Origin: MED-G78 sp964546275
GTDB lineage: Bacteria; Pseudomonadota; Gammaproteobacteria; Magnimaribacterales; D2472
NCBI GenBank assembly: GCA_964546275.1
Contig: CAZJJG010000026.1
Location: 1-19,476 of the forward strand
Direction: 5' to 3'
DNA length: 19,476 nt
Numbering within the stretch: the first letter of the stretch is position 1; the number at the start of each line of letters is the position of its first letter. This document shows, piece after piece, positions 1 through 5,554 of the stretch. A program made the translations under genes and the position numbers. Below the pieces are notes generated by a model. It searched no databases. It was not told where the DNA came from and saw only the letters and a program-made list of their open reading frames with translations.

Positions 1-459
1 AAATTTTTATCTAAATTATCAGAGCCCTTAATGGCAAAATTAAATTCCGATGACAAGGGTCTTGATTTTGGTTGTGGCCATGGGCCTGCATTAGCAGAGA
101 TGCTAAAGTCAGATGGCTATGATATAGATCTGTATGATCCATTTTTTTATCCTAATCAAGACATCTTCTCTAAAAAATATAACTTTATAACCTGCACAGA
201 AACAGCAGAACATTTTTTTAATCCAAACAAAGAATTTGAAACTCTCAATAACCTTTTATTTCCAGGAGGCTGGCTTGGCATCATGACTACCTTTCTTACA
301 GAAGATAAACAATTTGAAAATTGGTACTACAGACGAGACCCTACGCACGTAGTTTTTTATTCAAAAAAGACATTTGAGATTATTGCAGAGCAACATAACT
401 GGCAGCTAGAAATTCCAGCAAAGGATATTGCTTTGTTTTCTAAGAATTCAGACACATAA
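1..459 (+). CDS. Class I SAM-dependent methyltransferase (3' part, start outside window)
   Basis: The frame is open from base 1, so this is the C-terminal part of a longer protein; the ATG at 31 is probably internal. The SAM-binding motif I is visible as LDFGCGHGPALAE shortly after the window edge, followed by an acidic strand-2 end (DLYDPFF), FITCTETAEHF and the post-motif PGGWLGIM. A YYRRDPTHVVFYS stretch near the C-terminus matches a widespread methyltransferase group whose missing N-terminus usually carries a small Cys-pair zinc-binding segment; that part cannot be checked here. The substrate is unknown. The gene leads into a VOC-fold gene 26 bases downstream on the same strand, which suggests co-transcription. 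Confidence is high for the fold and low for any specific role. Confidence 0.85.
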   Translation, partial: KFLSKLSEPLMAKLNSDDKGLDFGCGHGPALAEMLKSDGYDIDLYDPFFYPNQDIFSKKYNFITCTETAEHFFNPNKEFETLNNLLFPGGWLGIMTTFLTEDKQFENWYYRRDPTHVVFYSKKTFEIIAEQHNWQLEIPAKDIALFSKNSDT

Positions 460-485
460 TAGATTAATATTTATAGGAGATATTC

Positions 486-890
486 ATGTTTAGTCACGTC
501 ATGCTCGGAGCCAACGATATAGAAGCATCAAAGATATTTTATGATAAAACTATGGCTGTGCTGGGATCAAAGCCAGGCAAATTATCATTAAATCACGATG
601 GGCATACAAGATATGTCTATTTTATTAATCGAGATAATAGTTTTTTAATCTCACAGCCTATTGATGGACAAGTAGCAACTGATGCTAATGGGAGCACTAT
701 TGGTTTTAATGCTTCTTCTACTGTAATGATTGATGAGTGGCATGCAGCTGGAATTGAAGCTGGCGCTGAAACGCCGGAGTTATGTGATCCCCCAGGCATT
801 AGAGATGGTGGAGGCGTGCAGCTGTACTTGGCATATTTAAGAGACCCTTCTGGTAATAAGATATGTGCTATGTATAGGATTCCGCGATGA
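486..890 (+). CDS. VOC-superfamily (glyoxalase/bleomycin-resistance fold) protein
   Basis: This 134-aa protein starts after a good ribosome site (TAGGAGA, about 6 bases before ATG). The opening FSHVMLGANDIEASKIFYDK and the closing YLRDPSGNKICAMYR are typical of single-domain VOC proteins, which bind a divalent metal and act on vicinal-oxygen substrates or bind hydrophobic or electrophilic ligands. His4 is the usual first metal ligand. The final strand, where many members have Glu (GNKIEA), reads GNKICA, so the metal site may be altered. The stop overlaps the next start (ATGA, 887-890), which points to translational coupling with the DUF2141 gene. The substrate cannot be named. Confidence 0.85.
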   Translation: MFSHVMLGANDIEASKIFYDKTMAVLGSKPGKLSLNHDGHTRYVYFINRDNSFLISQPIDGQVATDANGSTIGFNASSTVMIDEWHAAGIEAGAETPELCDPPGIRDGGGVQLYLAYLRDPSGNKICAMYRIPR

Positions 891-1348
891 AAAAAATAGG
901 AGTTATTTTTACATTTACTTGGATATGCTTATTTTCTATCCAAGGAATAACAGCGCCCGAATCTCAATTAACTATTAACATTTTGGATCAAAAAAAATCT
1001 GGAGTTATTTATTTAACTATTTGTAGAGATGCAATTGGCTTTGAGAATTCAGTTGAAAATGAGTCAGATGAAAATTCTTGTCGTACTGTTAGCATTTCAT
1101 CTGAGGCCAAAGAAATCTTAGAAGTCACCACAGATATTCCTGATGGCGATTACGCTATAGCACTCTTTGTAGATACAAATGGAAATAATAAAATAGATAA
1201 AAATTTTATAGGCATTCCAAAAGAACAATATGGATTTTCAAATGATGCGATGGGACAAATGAAAGGTCCATCATATGAGCAAGCTAAATTTATAGTAAGT
1301 GGCGACACCACTCATAACATAACCCTTAAATCAGGGATATCAAGGTAA
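887..1348 (+). CDS. Secreted DUF2141 family protein
   Basis: This 153-aa protein begins with a clear signal peptide: MKK, a hydrophobic run to about residue 20, then a likely cleavage near GITA. The mature part is a small beta-rich domain. It has the DUF2141 hallmarks: GVIYLTICRD early, a central Cys (NSCRTV), DGDYAIALFVDTNGNNKID, then IGIPKEQYGFSNDA and a GPSYEQAKF segment. DUF2141 proteins are exported and of unknown function; the DTNGNNKID loop resembles a calcium-binding loop, but that reading is inference. The start overlaps the stop of the VOC gene by 4 bases. The gene ends 15 bases from the convergent acyltransferase gene, leaving no room for a separate terminator. Confidence 0.85.
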   Translation: MKKIGVIFTFTWICLFSIQGITAPESQLTINILDQKKSGVIYLTICRDAIGFENSVENESDENSCRTVSISSEAKEILEVTTDIPDGDYAIALFVDTNGNNKIDKNFIGIPKEQYGFSNDAMGQMKGPSYEQAKFIVSGDTTHNITLKSGISR

Positions 1349-1363
1349 GAACAAAGACAAATA

Positions 1364-1966
1364 TTAGAAATATTCTGGGATCTTTCCTATAAAATCTTTG
1401 TAGTACTTTTTTAAATAATCTATATCTCTTTGATTATCGCCTGTTGGATAGAAGAGGTCAGTGAATTTTATTACTTTTGATGGGTAGTCTATTCCTACTA
1501 ATAAAATAGGACATTCCAAGCTATTAGCCATTCTCAAGAATCCAGATTTCCAATTTTCTACTCTCTTTCGAGTTCCTTCAGGAGATAGCCCTATAAGAAA
1601 CCCACCCTCTTGATTTGCAAAAGCTGTAATATCCTTAATAATATTTTTTGAATCACCGCGGTTTACAGGTATACCGCCTAAGCTTTTTAAAAGGCGCCTA
1701 AAACCCTTTTTAAAAATAGTATGTTTGCCAAGCCAATAAATTTTTATCTTTAAACTTAGAACCATAGCCATGCCATATACAAAATCCCAATTTGAAGTAT
1801 GAGGAGCAAAGACAACGAGTAGCTTTTTCATATCAGGAATTTCACCTTCTACTCTCCAACCGGTCACACTTAAAAGAGTAGTTCCTATATAGGAGAATAG
1901 TCTATTCCTCTTAGCAATAAATTGCTTTGGTATAGAAAACATAGATTTAGATTTTCTGTAACTCAT
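1364..1966 (-). CDS. PlsC-like 1-acylglycerol-3-phosphate acyltransferase family protein
   Basis: A 200-aa lysophospholipid acyltransferase-fold protein. Block I is HTSNWD (the HX4D catalytic pair), block II covers the FRRLLKSLGGIPVNRG segment with the substrate-contacting Arg, and block III is LSPEGTRKR. This pattern fits enzymes that move an acyl chain from acyl-CoA or acyl-ACP to a phospholipid precursor or related acceptor. At 200 aa it is shorter than PlsC (about 240 aa) and resembles the small group of uncharacterised gammaproteobacterial acyltransferases that begin directly before HTSNWD. A hydrophobic segment around residues 25-38 may associate with the membrane. The ribosome site AAAGGGGAT precedes the ATG. 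It is divergent from the MBL-fold gene and convergent with the DUF2141 gene. Confidence 0.85.
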   Translation of the reverse strand: MSYRKSKSMFSIPKQFIAKRNRLFSYIGTTLLSVTGWRVEGEIPDMKKLLVVFAPHTSNWDFVYGMAMVLSLKIKIYWLGKHTIFKKGFRRLLKSLGGIPVNRGDSKNIIKDITAFANQEGGFLIGLSPEGTRKRVENWKSGFLRMANSLECPILLVGIDYPSKVIKFTDLFYPTGDNQRDIDYLKKYYKDFIGKIPEYF

Positions 1967-2068
1967 TTAAATCCCCTTTATTAAAATGATAAGAACATTC
2001 TACCGAGAATAAGAAAAAAAGGTATAGCTAAGCACAATTAGTCTTTTTGACTATAATTCCTAGATATT

Positions 2069-2806
2069 ATGAAATTATTAAAAGCTGATAATTACCAAAC
2101 TTGGTATATAGAAGAGGGCGAGAATGCGGTCTTAATAGATCCTTGGCTCAGCAATCAGTTGCAACCTGATAACTCAACTTTTATTCAAAGAAAACGAAAT
2201 GAGCATATTTGCTTAGACGCAAAGGACCTCAACAAAGTAAAAGCAATAATAATAACAGCCCCATTTGAAGATCATCTGCATATTGAATCTATTCAATCGC
2301 TGCCAGAAGATATAGAAATTTATACTTCAGCATGGGTTAGACGAATTTTACTTAAGGCAGGTATTAATAATCCAATTAAGCTATTAAGCAATGTAGGCTC
2401 AAATATTCATTCAATTAATTTCAAAGCAATACCAACAGGGTTTCCCTATCATCCAGCAACTTTTGCACTATTAATAGAAGATAAAAAAGGTAATAAGATA
2501 TTTCATGAAGGCCATATAGCAAAATTTAAATATTTGATTAAAAATAATATTAAGGCAGATGTTGCAATACTTACCGCAGAGGAGGTAAAGCTATTAGGAA
2601 TTCTAAGGCTTGGGATGGATCATAAAAGAACACTTAGAGCATGCAATATTCTAGGAGCAGAGCATTTATTTATTACTGGCTCTAATCCAGAAAAAACGAC
2701 TGGCCTTATTAGTAAATTTTTATCGATTACAGGCTTAGAGCGAAAAAAAATAGAGTCCCAAATAAAACTGCATCATCAAGCCGGAGACGCTATTAACTTA
2801 GATTAG
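2069..2806 (+). CDS. Metallo-beta-lactamase-fold protein with degenerate metal motif
   Basis: A 245-aa protein with the UlaG-like MBL layout: strand pair WYIEEGENAVLIDPWLS, then AIIITAPFEDHLHIESI, then a strand series and an IFHEGHIAKF segment. The motif normally written THxHxDH reads T63-A-P-F-E-D68-H69. Asp68 and His69 are kept, but the first two His ligands are replaced by Ala64 and Phe66. His146/His149 and Asp184-His185 (LGMDHKRT) could supply other ligands. A normal two-zinc hydrolase site therefore looks unlikely; it may be a one-metal enzyme or a non-catalytic member. No Shine-Dalgarno sequence is seen before the ATG. The stop overlaps the convergent MAPEG gene by 4 bases. Confident on fold, not on activity. 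Confidence 0.75.
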   Translation: MKLLKADNYQTWYIEEGENAVLIDPWLSNQLQPDNSTFIQRKRNEHICLDAKDLNKVKAIIITAPFEDHLHIESIQSLPEDIEIYTSAWVRRILLKAGINNPIKLLSNVGSNIHSINFKAIPTGFPYHPATFALLIEDKKGNKIFHEGHIAKFKYLIKNNIKADVAILTAEEVKLLGILRLGMDHKRTLRACNILGAEHLFITGSNPEKTTGLISKFLSITGLERKKIESQIKLHHQAGDAINLD

Positions 2807-3222
2807 CTTAATAAATGTATTCCTAGGCTCACCATTAAATAAATATTAGCTACAAGACCTATTGCGTAGAAAAGACTTCTAATACTAGGATTTTTATCAG
2901 TAGCTACTTTGTAGTAGATAGCCATATGAATAATTCTTGTAATCGCATAAATCCAGACCACTATTGATAATTTGCTTGGGCTATAGCCTGACATCATGGC
3001 AAGTACGACCATACCAAATAGAGGAACAATATTCTCTAATGAATTCCAAAAAGTTCTATAAGCTCTAAAGAATAAAGAAGCTTGTCCAAGTGATGGGTCT
3101 ATTATCCCAACTTTATAACCCTTATGGGCTCTATGAACTCTTACAAGCACAATAGCCTGAATAATAATTGTGCTAAGCGTTAACCATAATCCTAATAATA
3201 CCGGTTGATATACTTCAAACAT
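2803..3222 (-). CDS. MAPEG family membrane protein
   Basis: A 139-aa four-helix membrane protein. Helix 1 covers about residues 6-28. A basic loop with RAYRTFWNSLENIVPLFG matches the MAPEG signature (R-x-x-x-N-x-x-E-x-x-P), and helices follow at about 62-80, 84-102 and 118-137. MAPEG proteins are trimeric membrane enzymes; characterised ones are glutathione transferases or peroxidases acting on lipophilic electrophiles, though bacterial members are mostly untested. The ribosome site AAAGGAG precedes the ATG. It is the last gene of a three-gene minus-strand operon (4-TM protein, 42-aa peptide, MAPEG) led by a MerR-type promoter, which fits electrophile-induced expression. The 3' end overlaps the MBL-fold gene. 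Confidence 0.88.
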   Translation of the reverse strand: MFEVYQPVLLGLWLTLSTIIIQAIVLVRVHRAHKGYKVGIIDPSLGQASLFFRAYRTFWNSLENIVPLFGMVVLAMMSGYSPSKLSIVVWIYAITRIIHMAIYYKVATDKNPSIRSLFYAIGLVANIYLMVSLGIHLLS

Positions 3223-3249
3223 TTATAACTCCTTTTACGTCTTGGTAAA

Positions 3250-3378
3250 TTATTCTTCTTTGTAATTCTCTTCAAGAATTCCTTTGTCTTTTAAGGTCTT
3301 TATTAGTTTTTCTAGTCTAACTAGCGCAACTACTCCGAGCATTCCAAATGCAAAACCCATAACTGCTAATCCTTCCAT
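3250..3378 (-). CDS. Small membrane protein, 42 aa
   Basis: A short gene in the gap between the two larger membrane genes. Reading the minus strand from the ATG at 3378 gives 42 residues and a TAA at 3250-3252. A strong AGGAG lies 7 bases before the ATG. The product begins MEGLAVMGFAFGMLGVVALV, one hydrophobic helix, followed by a charged amphipathic tail with RLEKLIKTLKDKG and an acidic end EENYKEE. It starts 10 bases after the 4-TM gene and stops 27 bases before the MAPEG start, so all three are surely co-transcribed. A single helix plus a coiled-coil-like tail suggests a subunit or regulator of one of the neighbouring membrane proteins; this is inference. Confidence 0.75.
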   Translation of the reverse strand: MEGLAVMGFAFGMLGVVALVRLEKLIKTLKDKGILEENYKEE

Positions 3379-3388
3379 ACTCTTTCTC

Positions 3389-3877
3389 CTAAACTAGCTT
3401 ATTCTTTTTTATCCAAAACATTTGGGCAATAACACCAACTATGTAAGCAGCTAAAAATAAGACATAAAAACCAAGTATCAATGGATCTTCAAAACTTTTT
3501 GCGATTGGATCATCAACGGGTAATCTTCTAAGGCCATCTGTGATAGCCGGGATCATATGAAACAAGAAAAGAGCAGAATAGCTTATGGCTTGAAAGTAGG
3601 GACAGAGCCAACCAAAAATTAATCTTCTTTCCATCATCATACCGCCTACTACTGCTATCAAAGCAACCACTGCAAGCATGTGAGCAATTCCAAAACTTCC
3701 TTGTTTGTATATCATTAATGCTGAAACAGAAGTTATAACTGTTGTAAGTAAAAAAATCTTTGCAGAAGCATTTTCAGACTCAATAATTTTATATCTTAAG
3801 ATTGAGTATGCACCACTTAATAAAGCGGCCATGCCCATAATGGTATGAAACCATCCAAAGGGTGACATTTCTGGCAT
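3389..3877 (-). CDS. Four-helix membrane protein of unknown function
   Basis: A 162-aa membrane protein with four or five hydrophobic segments (about residues 8-26, 40-56, 64-80, 96-112 and 135-155). Its conserved-looking features are FHTIMGMAALLSGAY near the start, GSFGIAHMLAVVALI in the middle and LFLFHMIPAITDGLRRLP in the third quarter. His11, His66 and His107 lie in or beside helices, the layout of DUF2306-like or haem/quinone-associated small membrane proteins, but I do not recognise a named family. The ribosome site AGGAGA precedes the ATG. It is first in the MAPEG operon, and its leader of about 22 bases follows a 19-bp-spacer promoter with an inverted repeat, so it is probably MerR-controlled. 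Confidence 0.75.
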   Translation of the reverse strand: MPEMSPFGWFHTIMGMAALLSGAYSILRYKIIESENASAKIFLLTTVITSVSALMIYKQGSFGIAHMLAVVALIAVVGGMMMERRLIFGWLCPYFQAISYSALFLFHMIPAITDGLRRLPVDDPIAKSFEDPLILGFYVLFLAAYIVGVIAQMFWIKKNKLV

Positions 3878-3906
3878 AAGAGTCTCCTATTACTACTTAT
3901 TTGTTT

Positions 3907-3937
3907 ATTATATTCCTTAAAGTTAACTCTAAGTCAA
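3907..3937 (-). promoter_or_regulatory. MerR-type promoter and operator of the MAPEG operon
   Basis: Reading the minus strand, TTGACT (3937-3932) is followed by exactly 19 bases and then a perfect TATAAT (3912-3907). An 18-bp imperfect palindrome, CTTAGAGTT/AACTTTAAG (3933-3916, 8 of 9 pairs), fills the spacer. A 19-bp spacer is too long for normal RNA polymerase and is typical of promoters that MerR activators untwist. The predicted transcript starts near 3900, about 23 bases before the ATG of the 4-TM gene. Over 31 positions it differs from the promoter at 15396-15426 at only five. Confidence 0.75.
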
Positions 3938-3947
3938 TAATAGTTAA

Positions 3948-5171
3948 TTACCCTTCAAGCACAGAATACAGAGGGTCTATTATTTCATTATAGGTTTTAT
4001 ATAGACTTTTAACTTCATGCATTTCGTTGCATACAAACCCAAAACCCACTTGATTACTTGCATCGCCAAAAGAAACAGCGCCACCAACACCAGCATGCCC
4101 AAACATGCCTTTTATGAATTTTGGCGCAAAACTCATTCCTGCTGGAATAGATGCTTTTCCTAACTCAAAACCTAAGCCAAACGTAATACCTGAACCAAAG
4201 AGGACTGAATCTGGGCCAGTAGAAAGCGGGGTTGTAGCATAAGCCAAAGTCTCCGGCTTCATTATGCTGTAATCATCTCTTTGACCGCCATTACTTAAAA
4301 TACCATAAAGCTTTGCAAGACTTTCAGCAGTTCCATGCCCGTTTGCTGATGGCACTTCAGCCATTCTCCAGTCAGCAGAGTTATGATATCCCACCTCATC
4401 TTCGATTCTTGATGCAAAAGCTTTTTTAAAATCACCACCCTCAATAGAATCTTTTAAATCCCAAAATCGTTTAGGCAAAATAAATTTTGGTACGTATTTT
4501 ATGAGCTCAAGAGGGCTTGCTTTGCCATGGTCAAGCTGCATGATCATATCTGCACATCTATCAAATTCATTTTCGTTAAGACCAATTTGAAAATCAATAC
4601 CGAAAGGCTCAGCAATTTCTTCTTTAAAATATTGTCCGGTACTTCTTCCATCTACTCTTCGAATAATTTCACCAACTAGCCAGCCATATGTAAGCGCATG
4701 ATATCCCTGAGCTGACCCAGGTTCTTTAAAGGGTTTTTGCGCTGCAAGCGCAGTAGAAAAATTTTCCCAATGTTGCCAAGATCCAGAGGGCATGCCATCT
4801 TGAAAACCAAACATTCCAGCTCTATGACACAATAAATCGCTTACTTTGGTATCTTCTTTGCCATTACAGCCATACTCAGGCCAATAGAAGGACACTTTTT
4901 TGTCTACATCTAACCTACCTTCGTCAATAAGCCTGGCAATACAAATAGCAGTTACGCCTTTGGTTACAGAAAATACATTTACAATAGTATTCTGTTCCCA
5001 AGGCTTAGCTCTTTGAAGATCTTTGTGGCCACCAAACATATTTACAACCATTTTGCCTTTGTGTTCAATAGCAAGAGAGGCACCGAGCTCGTATTCTGAT
5101 GCAATAGCTTGTGAAAATATTTCTCCTACTTTTGCAAATGCAGGATCGCAATAACCTGAAACTTTGGACAT
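3948..5171 (-). CDS. Serine hydrolase, class C beta-lactamase/family VIII esterase type
   Basis: A 407-aa protein of the beta-lactamase/DD-peptidase fold. The catalytic SxxK is S68-V-T-K71 (NVFSVTKG). The Tyr motif is GYHALTYGW, with Tyr157 as the likely base, as in EstB-type esterases. The third motif is H359-A-G361 (FGHAGVGG), in place of the KTG of true beta-lactamases, which favours an esterase or amidase over antibiotic resistance. There is no signal peptide, so it is probably cytoplasmic. Length is normal for the family (about 390-420). The ribosome site AAAGGGG lies before the ATG. The gene stands alone, with the MAPEG operon promoter immediately downstream of it and a short divergent gap of 115 bases to the Cys-rich gene. 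Confidence 0.88.
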   Translation of the reverse strand: MSKVSGYCDPAFAKVGEIFSQAIASEYELGASLAIEHKGKMVVNMFGGHKDLQRAKPWEQNTIVNVFSVTKGVTAICIARLIDEGRLDVDKKVSFYWPEYGCNGKEDTKVSDLLCHRAGMFGFQDGMPSGSWQHWENFSTALAAQKPFKEPGSAQGYHALTYGWLVGEIIRRVDGRSTGQYFKEEIAEPFGIDFQIGLNENEFDRCADMIMQLDHGKASPLELIKYVPKFILPKRFWDLKDSIEGGDFKKAFASRIEDEVGYHNSADWRMAEVPSANGHGTAESLAKLYGILSNGGQRDDYSIMKPETLAYATTPLSTGPDSVLFGSGITFGLGFELGKASIPAGMSFAPKFIKGMFGHAGVGGAVSFGDASNQVGFGFVCNEMHEVKSLYKTYNEIIDPLYSVLEG

Positions 5172-5190
5172 TTTTCTTTCCCCTTTTTAT

Positions 5191-5206
5191 AGCATTTAAA
5201 AATGCT
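5191..5206. repeat. Inverted repeat, 7-bp arms around 2 bp
   Basis: AGCATTT-AA-AAATGCT is a perfect 7-2-7 inverted repeat 20 bases upstream of the serine hydrolase start. On the minus strand it runs straight into TATAAA, a possible -10, so it could be an operator for that gene. No convincing -35 is seen (best TTATGA, 17 bases upstream). It shares the 7-2-7 geometry of the MerR site at 15401-15416 but not its sequence. Confidence 0.35.
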
Positions 5207-5286
5207 CCTCATAAATATTATAGTCTAATTGTTTATAATTTTTGTTAAGATAAATGCATAACTAAATTATCTAGATAGAGGAAAAT

Positions 5287-5478
5287 ATGGCAACTTATGC
5301 TTGTGATCAATGTGGGATGTCGGTAAATGCATCATGCGGAGCATGCGAGGCACCCTTAGTAAATGGAATGTTAGATTTAGACGATGGAACTTCGGTTCAA
5401 GTATCTGAATGCCCCAATGAGCATGGAAAAATAAAATCCCCACTATGCTGTGGACAAGATATGGCTTGTTCTATTTAA
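5287..5478 (+). CDS. Small Cys-rich protein with desulforedoxin-like motifs
   Basis: A 63-aa protein with eight cysteines (6, 9, 17, 20, 42, 54, 55, 61). The start CDQCGMSV and the end CCGQDM match the two halves of the desulforedoxin-type iron site (CxxCG ... CCGxxM). A second CxxC (CGAC, 17-20) and an ECPNEHGK loop are inserted between them. It therefore probably binds one or two iron or zinc ions; alternatives are a plain zinc ribbon or a rubredoxin-like electron carrier. A weak GAGG ribosome site lies 7 bases before the ATG. It precedes the dehalogenase operon by 76 bases on the same strand but is separated from it by a clear promoter. No enzyme domain is attached, so a partner would be needed. 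The function is unknown. Confidence 0.75.
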   Translation: MATYACDQCGMSVNASCGACEAPLVNGMLDLDDGTSVQVSECPNEHGKIKSPLCCGQDMACSI

Positions 5479-5491
5479 GAAAACGTTGAAT

Positions 5492-5516
5492 ATATTGACA
5501 GACATTATGTCAATAT
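5492..5516. promoter_or_regulatory. Palindromic operator candidate upstream of dehalogenase operon
   Basis: ATATTGACA and TGTCAATAT form perfect 9-bp arms around the 7-base core GACATTA. The left arm contains the -35 box of the promoter described in the next entry, so a protein bound here would block or recruit polymerase. No T-run follows, which argues against a terminator for the upstream gene. The inner TGACA-N7-TGTCA recurs at 18342-18358. Confidence 0.55.
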
Positions 5517-5523
5517 CTATTCT
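5495..5523 (+). promoter_or_regulatory. Sigma70-type promoter of the haloalkane dehalogenase operon
   Basis: A perfect TTGACA (5495-5500), a 17-base spacer and TATTCT (5518-5523, 4 of 6) give a good housekeeping promoter. The expected start near 5530 leaves a leader of about 25 bases before the ATG at 5555, with GGAG as the ribosome site. The palindrome at 5492-5516 overlaps the -35 and most of the spacer. Confidence 0.55.
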
Positions 5524-5554
5524 TATATCCTTAATAGCTTTGGAGTGAACTAAT

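Noticed and set aside
3948..5171. Antibiotic-resistance class C beta-lactamase
   Set aside because: There is no signal peptide and the KTG motif is replaced by HAG, as in family VIII esterases.
5492..5516. Intrinsic terminator for the Cys-rich gene
   Set aside because: The stem is AT-rich, no T-run follows, and the left arm is a perfect -35 box with a fitting -10; an operator explains it better.
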